DNA of 64,000 nt from Russula earlei (Eukaryota; Basidiomycota; Agaricomycetes; Russulales; Russulaceae), in the NCBI GenBank assembly GCA_025769875.1, contig JAGFNK010000202.1, forward strand, positions 1-64,000, read 5' to 3'. The notes below the pieces were generated by a model that was not told the DNA's origin, made no database searches, and was given only the letters and a program-made list of their open reading frames with translations. The position numbers and the translations under genes were made by a program. Below, in pieces: positions 1-11,221 of this stretch. How positions within the stretch are numbered: the first letter of the stretch is position 1; each line of letters opens with the position of its first letter.

Positions 1-186
1 AATGGCATTGTATGCGACCATGCCGAACATTCCGCTGACCAAATTGGAAAAGAACCTGTTAAAATGGTCGCCACGAGGAGACAAGGGCCTTTCATGAGCC
101 TCCGCTGCTGGCCCAGGAGCTGCGAGCGCAGAAATATTGAGGGAAGTGATGAGCAGGATTTGGGCAAATGCCTCGTGTGGACGCAT
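1..186 (-). CDS. Secreted protein, 5' end only (3' part beyond left edge)
   Basis: Reading from 186 to the left edge, 62 codons are open and begin with an ATG. The first 22 or so residues form a classical signal peptide: a short N-region, then a hydrophobic core around AQILLITSLNISALA, with a likely cleavage near Ala-Ala-Pro. The mature start is alanine/proline-rich and then reads SPRGDHFNRFFSNLVSG. The remainder lies outside the window, so no family can be named. Cutinases, hydrophobins or small secreted proteins are all possible. The start is chosen because it is the only ATG that places a signal sequence at the N-terminus. Secretion is inferred; function is unknown. Confidence 0.55.
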   Translation of the reverse strand, partial: MRPHEAFAQILLITSLNISALAAPGPAAEAHERPLSPRGDHFNRFFSNLVSGMFGMVAYNAI

Positions 187-2607
187 TTTTGGGTGGCTGA
201 TTTGATAAAGTCGTGGGTTGTTTGAACAAGGCAAGCGTGAGTAGTCAAGACCGCAACAAGGGGTCCTGGGTTGGCACGAATGAACGAGGCTTTGAAAAAA
301 ATAGGAGAAATTTAGAATTTGACAGGCAACTCGAAGACGGAGGCGATTGAAACGGAACACGTACTAGCCAGTACCAGCGACGTTCAAGAGAGAAAAGGAG
401 CTGGAGAACGGGTTTGGGAGCATCGACCAAGCTTTTTATAGTTATGATTCCGCGACATTGAAATTCTCGAACAAACAGCCGAATATCAAACAGCGGGGCG
501 GTGCACAGGAGATACAGGAGACATGGAGCTGATAAGAACCGGTTGCGATGAATGATGACTCACCCATTCTGATATTCCACCGGTAGTGCATCACGCTGAA
601 GAGTTACTTGTCATTAGTCCATAGCGAAATTGATATCACAGTGTGCTCGTGAACGTTCTTCAGGGTTCCAAGACGAAAATGACACCATAGTATACTGCAC
701 ACTCGCCTGCACAGGAGCGTTACTATCTGCATGTCATATGTGTCTTGACGGTATTATCGATGAGGTGCCGAGTGAGCTCCATTTCGACTACGACTCGATA
801 CGTTATCGTTCCTGCTGAGCGTTGAGTCCCGGCAAATGAGGATCTTTAGATCTATAGATAGGGTGGCATCTATATTCGGTATGAACAGCACGTGCACTTG
901 GCCTGAATCGGCGTCGATTCGGCGAGCGGACATCGCAGTCGATATCTGTGACGCAATGCCAGCGATTGTTTTTCATTATCGTCTCCTTTTGTATGTTCGG
1001 ACCTTCCATTTGAGCACTCATGTCCGTCCATGCAGGCGATTGACATGCCTGCTGTTCTCGGCATTATGGGAAAACGGAGTTCAAGTTGACCTTGGCCACG
1101 TTGTAAGCCAAGGTTCCTGGGGTGTTGTTCGTGCAATAAGGAGACGGACACCCACCCGAGAGGTTTTGTCACACACGTTCCAATCAATCCACCAATTTCA
1201 ATTTTAAATTCCCGAGCAAATTGAAGATCAAAACGGGCTTAGCAAATTGATCCCCGAAGCCCGAAGCGAGCAGTTCCTCGTAGAAGGGTGTTAAGATAAG
1301 GAAGTCAAGGACACCTTAAGGTCGCAAAAAAGGAGACAAACATGAGGCGTTCTCGTGGGTCGAACTGCCACCGACACTAAAAAACCCATTCCGTTCGATT
1401 GGAATGGGATGCCCTCCATCTGGCTGCCGATCAAAGTATCCATTCACGTTCTCGAGGACTACTGCTTGCGCTTCAAGTCCGATATCATCCAAAAGGAGTC
1501 CTCGACACAATCCCGAGGCCGCACATCGACACCTGCCTCCTTCTCGAACAACAAACTGATGAGCTACCATGCGTTGAAAGTATGTTCTCATTGTCGTCTT
1601 GCTTGGACTGTCTCTCCCACTCGTTATCCTGTAATGTCGTCTCAACCTCGTCCTTCCGGGTCGGCTCGCATTCTCTTCCTCTCCTCTCTTGCGAACTCTC
1701 AAATGCACGCCCCACCGGCTCGCTACACCATGTTTCCTTTCCGTAAATACATTTCATGCGAGTTCTGTTTCGTAATAAACACGCTGTATGTTTGGAAGGA
1801 AACCATTCAGAGTCGGTTTTGGAGAGCTCTCTCCAAGAGCTATGCGCCTTTCGACTCGGAGATGCGTGTATTCGTGTTCGTCTTAATAGAGCTTCTCCGT
1901 CATCTTTCCAGTTTTTATTGGCTCTGGGCGGTCGATGGACCGATGATTAGATCAATAAAAAGCAACCGACCAGTTTACGAAGTGGCCGCTGTGGCACTGT
2001 TGCGGCCGGTTCATATAAATTTAGACCATCATCGTCATAACCGTCCTGTAATTCTAACTGATATCCATATACTCCGGTGCCATGTGCAATGACGGAGGTC
2101 GCAGTCGATATCAGTGGCGCGATGTTCCTTCTCCGTGATGGCCTTCCCATGGATGCTTTAAACCCTGGGCCGTATGGAGTAGGTGCCAGTCTACGCAACG
2201 AAACAGCAACATACCAGGAGTTTTGGACCATCCTCTCTAAGATGGAGGTAATCTCGGGGGCATAATGAACGAAAAAGTGAGACGAACCTGGCACGGTAAA
2301 AAATGAAGAACCACATGGTAGCGCCAAGGGCTTTGGCGAGAAACTTGTGTTTGAACCCAGGCAAATGGGGATGGAATCCAGAACCTTTAAATGACCGAAG
2401 ATAAAATATGTGATAAAATCATCACTTGGGGCTCATACCAGTTGGGCTTGCCATCGGGGGGAAATGGTGTAAACGAACGGTTGTCAGTCAGTGGTAGGAG
2501 GCGTAGCAAGCTCCGGTGATTGCCGTCGTTCGCCGGCTCCGAGTGACGGTGGGCCTCGCCTGCTTGCTCCCACCTAGTACCTTGGAAGGACGGGTTCTTT
2601 GTCTATC
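187..2607. other. Gene-poor stretch; no confidently coding region
   Basis: Two moderately long open frames exist: 1355-2092 (+, 245 codons) and 1947-2327 (-, 126 codons). Neither matches a family I recognise, and they disagree on strand. A GTATGT donor at about 1578 could split a plus-strand gene running from about 1399 to 1950, but I see no convincing acceptor or conserved motif. A near-identical 25-mer occurs at about 933-957 and 2099-2123 (gtcgcagtcgatatc core, about 3 mismatches), which suggests local duplication. The last 200 bases before 2608 would hold the promoter of the next gene. A small real gene cannot be excluded. Confidence 0.35.
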
Positions 2608-5600
2608 ATGTCCACCGAGTACATAAGGATCACCTATCAATGTTTGGGAAGGACGTTCGACCGTCTTTTCAAAGGTATAAAATTTCTCATGGGTGGTCAG
2701 ACTTGGTCGTGCTGACTGTACTTATCGCGAACGAAGAACAGTCCCTAGACGAAACGAAAAATGTGGTCCGCAGAAAGCTTGGACTTGCCTACGGTGCTCC
2801 GATTGAGCTAGCGCAATTGCGCGATGGGAGAAAAATCGATTTGGAAGATGGTGTGTCGAGTGCCGGAAGTCCATTGCTGAATCTCAATTCGTGCTAGACG
2901 ATGACTTTGAGGCCTTCAAGGCTCTTACAAGGACCTCCTTGCACGCAATAGTGACCGTGGCCATTCCGGAGAATGGGTCGTCAGCAATCCCCGTTGTATG
3001 TGATCGCACCCCTCTCCCTCTGAGACTTCTAACTAGGCAAAGTAGGTGGCAAATGCTCCAGGGGAAAGGAAAGGACGCTCTAAAGCTTCTCATCCAGTCC
3101 CTTGTGCACAGGAAGCAGCACAGTTTGGCACGGCTGCACCTACCACTGAAAGTCGGTTGCAGCCATCCGTAATGCACGCAACGGGAGCGGCGCCCCCCCG
3201 GAAGAAGCGGAAGGTCGCTTTCAATGACGACACGGTAACATCTCCAGACCTTCAAAACCCCCAACAACCGACTTTGAAGAATGCCAGACCATCATCGTCC
3301 CGCGCAATGCCTACCACCGTTGTTCATGAGTCCATCTCTGGAGCCGCAGCCATGCCACTTTCAGAGCCAACCACATCGCATCCACGTTCTCAGGCAGAGA
3401 AGCGGTCTTCTTCCCAGATCCGGATGGACGAAACAGGAAAGTCCAAGCGGAAAATCGCCGAGATCACGCGCTCAAAACGTGATCCTACCGAATCTTCCGC
3501 TGAAGCTTCACTCAAAAAAAGGAAGATGAAATGTTCTGCTTCTTCACGAAAGCACTCCTCGCCCGAACATGAGGAATCGCGTGGGGACATGTCATTCGAC
3601 GCTCCCAAGAAGGTTTCTCGTAAGGACCAAACGGTGCTTCCAGAGCTCCCTACCGGTAAGTGACTATCGTCAATTGTGAGCGCCCCGACCTTACCGCGAA
3701 TTTAAGAGAGTTCAATACCCACTGGGATACACACACGTGCGTGTGCCCACCACTGGAACTGCATCTTTCCAGGTGGCTAATAGAGTCATAATTTCTAATA
3801 GACAATCAAGCCAAGACAAGGAAGGAACAAGCTGGAAATGCCGATATTGGTCTGTGACCACTACGCCATGTGTATTCACCGTCGTTGTTCTAAGATGGGG
3901 TCGAGCAGAAACAAGCTATGCTGAGTCCAAAACGGGGTCGGTAGCTCTGGCTACGGATGGGGATGGGATTCCCGGTTAGTTTCATACAATCAGCAAGACT
4001 GCCATGGCTAACTGAGGTTCTAGATCCTATAACATCTTATGAAAGGGGGACCGCCAAAGAAAAAGTACAGTCAGAGGTGTCGAACGCCAGTCTTGATGAC
4101 GATATCGACAAGACAATTGCTACTTTTCTCACTAAAAGACTGCAAGCTGACCGGATTGCTTTCTCGGCCATGGCTACTGAATGTATTGTCCCAGTGGACG
4201 ATCCACCCCTCAAGACAAAACGGAAAAGTCACAAAGTGAAACTACGTGCCGGGGTGGATGGTACAACGCATCTAGCGTCCCAAAAAAACACAGCGAGCAG
4301 CATGGAAGCCCTAGAAACCAATGGCCCCGAGGGCAGCATTGTTCGAAAAGGGAGCAAGAGAACACGTAAATCGTCGACCCTGAACGCTGTTGAGCCGAAT
4401 GAGCATAACGTCTTGGTCGCCGTTGGCGAGGAAACCAGTCAGGCCCCTACTATTTCCGAGTGTCACGTTGCTTTGGCGGGTCCTCCTGAAACTCAGCCCC
4501 GCTCGCAGCTGGGCTCGGCACAGCATCGCAATGTAGATTCCTCTGACAAGGAAATTTCCCAGGTGTCCGTCCCTACTTCATCTGCAGGCCATTCCAAGGC
4601 GAGTCTGAATACTCAAGTCACTGCCCCGAAGTGCACAGAGATCTCGGAGGTGGCCCTCGAAGTTTATAGCGAGGGCAACAGCGATCAGAGTTCTGATGAG
4701 GGCGAAACTGAAGAGAATCGATTATACAGAGTGACTGGCTCTGTCAACGCCTCTGCAGCGTCAGTTCTCCCTCTCGAGGACCGGCTGGCTGCGTTGATCC
4801 ATGGCACCGTGAAACGTGGCCCGCGTGCGAGCATCTTGAATGAGATTCCATCTAGCAGCGAGACGGGAAGCGAATCAAGCGCTGAGGATCTTATCCTCGA
4901 CGAGGAGGAAGATTTGTGGAGACAACCACCGCACAAGCAGATTATAGCACTTCTAACGACTCGCCCATCCTCGACAGAACCCGAGCGCACCTCGGAGGAT
5001 GAGGACAATGCTTCGGCGCCGGTTGATATGTCACATGAGGTGTCCGATCGCCCCCAAGTGTGTATTCGTCATCTTCCCGCCTGGAGATTGATTAATGTGT
5101 CTTCAGAAACTTCCCCCTATCGGTGGGACCGGGGATCATGCGTCCAACAATCTTGAAAGAGAAGCCACAGAACGGCCAGCACACGACACGAACCCGGTGA
5201 AGCCATGCGAAATTCAGAAGCGGATTTCTTCGATCTCCCCACCAAGTGCGCCAAACAAGGTTGACGACACTGTCCCATCATCACACTTTACAAAGATTCC
5301 CGGAGCAGAATACCCGGTGTCGATTGTCGCTCCTATAAATACAGAGCCCGCAAAGACCCCTATTCTTGCTTCTGATAAGGGTAAAACTGGAAGAGTACTC
5401 GTATCAGCGTCCTCTCCCGTCATCGATGGAGCTGCCGCAAAAACCAGGTCTCAATTACAGCACGCGAACGATGACGTGGAATCCATAGTGGGGTCTCATG
5501 ACGGCAACGAGGAAAGCGACCCCATCGAACCAGAGCCTACTCAACCTTCTGCTAATCTTAGCCAGAGCATTGATCCAAATCCACACCATCCCCGAAAATG

Positions 5601-6596
5601 TGGTCCTCATAATGCGTCAAAACCTCCACCTGTTTCGCAACAGCCGTCTCGTCGTTCTGGCAGACTGGCCAACCGTCTGTCCCATATGGAAACACCGGAG
5701 GCTACACTTATCCCACTAACACAAGTCCGCCATAAAATCCCTTCGTCGTTCGAAGATCCTAGACTGTGGATGCATGATGACGAGGGAGCCGCTCGAGAGC
5801 AAGGCCTTAGGAAGCAAGGCGGGAAACCTGGGATAAATTTCCCGCGTGCAATCACACAGCATGCCTCGGACTCTGGCGATGAGACCTCTCCATCAGTGGC
5901 TCGGGAAGATGGTTCGCCACGAGTACTCATTTCTTCTCAAGTGAAGTGGACAACTCTGCTTCTCTCAGAGCAGACACAACCAGATGCCTCATCTATCATC
6001 GACGAACTCCGAACAAGTAGCCAAGGTTCCTCAGCGAAGCTAGCCCCACGTGGTGATGAACCATCTCCATCGAGTGGCAAGAACAAAACGCCCGTGCCCA
6101 CTCGACGTCGCATTGGGCGGGGGGGGAAGGGAAAGGGTATTGCTCAGCCTCTCTTTTTCCCTGGGAGTAGCCAGCTTCCCCCGGTGCCATCACCTTCGGG
6201 AACTGGATCGGAAAATGAGTCACAGACGGCCGCCTCGGTGCTGGCAAAGAAGACACCAAGCAGGTCAACCTCCCGTAGTGGCTCCCAGTTCAGACGACTA
6301 ACTGACATTGCGAGCAATGACATACTCTTCTCTAAATCGAAAGCCGCAAAGCAAATATTCAAAAATAGACCGAGTCTCAAGGTGCAGTCAAAGTTTGAGG
6401 CTGGCCTGGGCGATGATCATGGGGGGGACGAGGAGAGTTCTACTAGTTCTAGTGATGATAGCGTAGTGAACTCTCATATACCCAAAGACAGGCGTGTTGG
6501 TACCTGCAACGCGAAGGAAGGGGCAGGGTTTATCGTCGTTGCATGGGTAGTACAACTTCCGTTCAGATATCAGATATCTGTTTTGGCGATGAATAA
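2608..6596 (+). CDS. Large nuclear-type protein: ubiquitin-like N-terminus, NLS, long disordered tail
   Basis: I do not recognise a named orthologue. The start ATG at 2608 opens an N-terminal 110-residue domain (EYIRITYKCLGRTFDRLFK, then VVLTVLIANEEQSLDETKN and IVTVAIPEN) whose strand-helix-strand pattern resembles a ubiquitin-like fold, such as the coilin N-terminus. That is an inference from pattern only. A near-perfect SV40-type nuclear signal, PPRKKRKVAF, follows at about 3196-3225. Then come some 900 residues rich in Ser, Glu, Pro and Lys, with PSRRSGRLANRL and a basic RRRIGRGGKGKG stretch, ending in an acidic serine run and SHIPKDRRV. Introns fit at 2996-3045, from 3656, and at 5058-5106. 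The first apparent intron (about 2672-2697) is only 26 nt. The exact 3' end is uncertain: splicing after RRV gives stops at 6592 or 6596, whereas reading through would run to 6957 into NFS1 sequence. A broken copy lies at 57.3-58.4 kb. Confidence 0.6.
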
Positions 6597-8507
6597 AAGC
6601 CACAACCGCCTTGAAACCCAATGCCCGTCATCTGCCAGCGCCTTGCCATGCTCTAAGCGTCAAGAGCCTTTCGCACCCCCAGCATACCTTTCGCAAGTCC
6701 AATATTTCTCCCATTCTTTCCCGTGCCAGGAGAACTATGTTCAGCCTTCTGGCGCTGACAGAGCAAGTGTCGTCGATGTACCCGCTACCCATCAGGATGA
6801 CAGCCACTTTGCACTCGGGGCGGGTAATTATGCCCCTCCTGAACCGACTCTTGCACCGGAAATTGATATGCCCTCGTACAGACATGCTTGGCCTCAAGCT
6901 CGAGTTACCACAACGCGAGGATGGAGTTTCCAAAAAGACCCGACCCATTTATCTTGACATGCAGGTAACAGAAATTATACCACTTTGGCAGAGTTCTACT
7001 TTCTCAAGGCTACCACCCCAGTAGACCCGCGTGTTTTGGATGCCATGCTCCCCTACTTGACTGACCAGTATGGAAATCCTCATAGTCGAACACACGCATA
7101 TGGCTGGGAAGCGGAGAAGGGAGTGGAGGATGCGAGGAAGGTCCGCCTTCGTTTGCTCATTCTCCACCTCTTTCTCATGGATAACACTAGCATATCGCCG
7201 ACCTGATTGGTGCTAATCCCAAAGATATCATCTTCACGTTCGGGGCTACAGAAACGAATAACATGGCCATCAAAGGAGTGGCGCGCTTTCACAAAAACAA
7301 GAGACATGTTATCACGACGCAGACGGTTTGACATTCACACCTGCTATCCTCGATTCACCTCACTGTTTACCTCATTCAGGAGCACAAATGCGTTCTCGAT
7401 TCGTGTCGAAACTACAGGAGGAGGGCTTTGACGTGACTTACCTCCCCGTGCAGAGGAATGGCATCATCTCTCTTGAAGAGCTTGAAAGCGCAATCAGACC
7501 TGACACTTCCCTGATTTCAATCATGGCCGTCAATAACGAGACTGGTGTCATCCAACCAATCAAGGAAATTGGTGCTATTGCCCATCAATATTGTGGCATC
7601 TACTTTCACACGGATGCAGCACAAGCAGCTGGCAAGATCCCTCTGGACGTCAATGCTATGAATGTGGATCTCATGAGCATATCGGGGCATAAACTATATG
7701 GCCTATGTCCAAAGACGGCCCAGGGTACGATTGGAGCCCATACTAAGCGGTGGCGGACAGGAACGGGGCTTGCGTAGCGGCACATTACCCGCTGCACTCG
7801 CTGTGGGCATGGGTGAAGCCGCCAGATAGCCAAGCAAGAGATGGCGGTAAGTGCAATGTTTCCGTGCGCGATGATGTGAATCTGCACGCCAGCTTCGCTG
7901 GAGAGCGTGTGGCAAATCGAGGTTACTGGGAGATACCTAGACCTTTCAGCCGGCATCGCAGTGACTTCTGTGCAGGGGTACTGAGCGTAGCCTGGCGTAT
8001 GTTGTTAACACCCTCCTACTGTTTGCTGACGACGACACAGAGAGATCATGCCTGGGTCACACAACTGTCTCAATGACCAACCAAGGGTATTAATGAAAAG
8101 GTGGAACGTGTCGTCCGTAACGGTGACCCCGATGGGTATCCCGGATGTGTCAACCTCAGCTTCGCGTATGTTGAGGGTGAGAGCTTATTAATGGCATTGA
8201 AGGTGAGCAAATTTGCGATGCTGAGATCGTGTTGCCCGAAGTAATGGGAATTCAGGATATTGCCTTGTCTTCTGGAAGCGCATGCACTTCGGCATCGTTG
8301 GAACCGTCGTATGTGTTCCGGGCCCTAGGTCAGCCAACGCGTTCTGCGCGGCGCGTGAGATTCTCACATTTTATAGGTGCTGCTGAGTACATGGCACATT
8401 CAGTACTTCGTTTTGGTATCGGTCGTTTCACATCAGGAAAAACCGGTCCGGTCTGTAGACACTGCTTAATTCTGTAGACACCATAGACACCATAGCACAA
8501 CAACATA

Positions 8508-8533
8508 CTATGTAGTGCTCTATAGCATCATAG
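8508..8533. repeat. Left subterminal inverted repeat of the element
   Basis: Bases ctatgtagtgctctatag followed by catcatag match the reverse complement of 11195-11221 with about three mismatches and one gap. This block is longer and better matched than the terminal ATCAGG tip and is the strongest evidence that the ends belong together. Confidence 0.7.
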
Positions 8534-8646
8534 TAAGTCTATATTGCTCAATGTAGTTCCAGTAGTTTATGACTATATTTATGTAGGCACAGTAGATGAA
8601 ACCAAGTCTACATATCACTATGTAGGATGACTGAAACTATGGTTGT

Positions 8647-8772
8647 CTATGGAGATGATCAGTTTACTACATTGCACTATGGAGACGATCAGTTTATTAC
8701 ATTGCACTATGGAGACAATTGTTCATTACATTGCTCTATGGAGACTATTGGTTATTATAATTATATTGCACT
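8647..8772. repeat. Tandem repeat, about 30-bp unit, four copies
   Basis: The unit starts ctatggaga and ends tacattgca. Copies begin at about 8647, 8677, 8707 and 8736. The first two are nearly identical and the last two diverge and shorten or lengthen by a few bases. It lies inside the inserted element, just inside the left subterminal block. It translates without stops in one frame as YGDDQFTTLHYGDDQFITL, but nothing else supports coding. Confidence 0.8.
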
Positions 8773-9279
8773 ATCGAGCCTCACTGATGGTGGCCATGCT
8801 ACATTGCATATTGTCCTCTCCTCTCCTCCCCAACCCACTCTCCCCTTTCCCATCCTCCCCCTCTCCTTCTCCCCTGATGACACTGTTTTTCTTTCTCGCC
8901 TCTCCTCTCCTGATGGGAGGCGGCCGCACGCGTGAGTCGGTCGAAGTGGGGGTAAAAGGGTTTCTTGCTTGCTTGCTTTCTTCCTATTTCCTTCCTTTCT
9001 TGCCTAGACGAAGGCTGGTTTTTATGTACATTGGGACTGGAGCTAGACTAAATGGTATCCTAGAATGAGGGTAGCTAAAGAGAGGTAAATGTATTCTGAG
9101 ATAAATGGGTATGGATGCATGTGATCGCAGCGTTGAGGCGACAGGTGTAACGAAGCTAGGCTTTGGAAGGGTATAGTAAAGGGGGCTGTAGCAACGAGTG
9201 GGCACTAGTCGGCGTGGCCGAAATGCCGTGAAGGGGTGGTCGGCCAGGTCTCAAGCATTGGGGACTTCTGCCTGATGAG

Positions 9280-9480
9280 GCAGTGGCGGGCGTGCAGGTG
9301 AGCGTGCGTGCACGTGGGGGTGAGCGTGGGGGTATGCGTATGGGTGCGCATGGGTGGTAGCGACATCGGAGGCGGAGGAGCGAGTGTGTGCATCAGAGGT
9401 GAGAGGTGGAGGGCGTGGTGTGCTTGCGTGTGTGACATGGTGGAGAGAGGGAGTTGTGGGGCGTGCATGTCGGGCATTTG
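9280..9480. repeat. GT/GC-rich low-complexity stretch
   Basis: The plus strand is dominated by GTG, GCG and GGGTG words, so the minus strand gives long spurious His/Pro/Thr-rich open frames. No gene is proposed. It sits in the middle of the element inserted in NFS1. Confidence 0.6.
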
Positions 9481-10553
9481 GCTGTTGACTTGTTGACTTG
9501 TCTCTCGCGGTGGGTGTGGGTGACGCTTGGTCAGCGTTGGCCAGTCCGTCGTGATCCACGTCCAAGCCCGCAACTCACCTTACGTGCAAAGGAGAGGAGA
9601 GGGGAGAGAGCACATGGAGAACATGCGAGTGAGAGTGGTCACGTGTAAAAAATGCTGCTTGCTTGTCTATGTGAGTATGCAATGGGATGTTGACATATGT
9701 GATGGCAAGGCACAAGGTAAAAAAGGCCAACAAGTGCAACTTGTTGACTTCAAACCTTTTTTGACAACAGCCTCTTCGTTTTTACTAATCGCGTTCATTT
9801 TCTTTTGCCATCATTCTTCCCCTCTTTCCCCTCTCCTGCCCACTCTTCCTTCCCCATGGTCCCAGTTCAAGACTCCCAAGCTGCCAGTTTCATCAAGTTT
9901 TCACTGGCTATTACCCAAGTCATTCGAGTTTTTGAGTTTTCCCGCGCCATGTTGTTTCCGCGGGTGCGTTTTTTGTTTCATTTTCACGCACTCTCTCATC
10001 ATCTACCCTCTCCTTCCTACTAAACAGCCTCTTGTTGGCCTACAAGCTGCCTTCTCACTCCCTTCTTCTGTGTCACTGCAGTGGTGACGATGGGGACGAC
10101 AACGACATATGAGAGGAGTTGTATTTAAGTGAAAGAAAAAAAAACGCACACAAACAACTTAACTAAAATCGCACACGGGGGAAAACATGCGTTGCTTGAA
10201 GGTAAAGTACGCTTGAACCAAAAGCAAGCTCCTGCACACAGGAAATGGTATTTCAGGGGATGGGCACATCACAGAAAACGAAAGTGCGACCCTCTCCCTA
10301 GGTCTCGCCAATGTGCGTTTCAGGTGTCCTTTTACTTGCACAATCTCACTGTCACAGTGACAAGTACAACCATGCTCGGCGTCTTCAATGAGTGTCTTAC
10401 GCATTCTGTGCATTACCCTTTTTTTCGCTTTTCATTTTTTTGTCACTCCCCTCTGCTTTCCTTTGCACAGGCTTCGCGCGGCTTCAAAACGTTGAACACA
10501 CATTCACGTCTTGACTCACCTGTACCCTGGTGCCGTCTTCTGCATCGTCCTTG

Positions 10554-10760
10554 ATGCCTCCTCTTACCACGACAAAGCCACCGACACTACTGTCCAAGTC
10601 CAAGAAACGAGAGAAGGTGGCCCTTGCTCCCGGGCACAGGCCGATGAACAGTGAACAGGTGTGTTATTATTTTCTGTTTTTGTGCACTCTCTCTCATACT
10701 CTCTGGCCTTTCATCAAGTGCTTGGGGGGAGAAATAGACATATGGAGTGACAACAGATGA
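10554..10760 (+). other. Short open frame in the element, possible captured gene fragment
   Basis: The ATG at 10554 opens MPPLTTTKPPTLLSKSKKRE, then KVALAPGH. The KVALAPGH stretch recalls the conserved lead-in of fungal cytochrome-b5-like proteins, which usually continues with a Pro-Leu-Asp-Trp motif. Here a GTGTGT donor-like word follows soon after, and the homology, if real, stops. It may be the 5' exon of a host gene picked up by the transposon. The match is short and from memory of the family, so this is weak. Confidence 0.25.
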
Positions 10761-11194
10761 GCCACTGCTTAGAATGCATACAGCAAATGACGATGACAAT
10801 AGTGATGGGTGCAGTCCCTAAGAAGTGCCATGCATGTGAGCTGGAACAGCACCATGGAGGTGAATATCTGACTGTAGTTCAAAAATATTAGTTAGCATTG
10901 ATATGCGAAATATATATTGTTTCCTGACATTTGTATGAATTTAAGTGCCTGAGTTGTTTATCATAACAATGTTGCAATCAGTAGAACATAAGCATGTGGT
11001 TGGCTACATAGGTATGGTTGATGATGGGAAGAAATGTGTATTTATGTTGTTGATATAACATTGTATGATTTATGTAGCATTGGTAGAAGAAATGTAGTCA
11101 ATGGTGCTCTATATAACCCTGGTGGCAGCTATATAGAGTTTGGTGGTTGCTATGTAGGCATGAAACCTCAATGGATGTAAAGTTGCTACAGACA

Positions 11195-11221
11195 CTATGG
11201 TAGCTATATAGCGCTACATAG
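11195..11221. repeat. Right subterminal inverted repeat of the element
   Basis: Bases ctatggtagctatatagc then gctacatag pair with 8508-8533 in inverse orientation. The adjacent gctacagac (from about 11184) also mirrors gtctgtagac at 8451-8460 near the left end. Confidence 0.7.

Noticed and set aside
6611..7024. NFS1 presequence from the frame opening at 6611
   Set aside because: That frame starts with TTG, not ATG, and the expected presequence-like residues are scattered over different frames, as expected for a relic.
8647..8772. CRISPR-like array
   Set aside because: Units are contiguous with no spacers, and the genome is fungal.
9205..9573. His/Pro/Thr-rich protein on the minus strand
   Set aside because: Produced by GT-rich low-complexity DNA; two overlapping frames are equally open.
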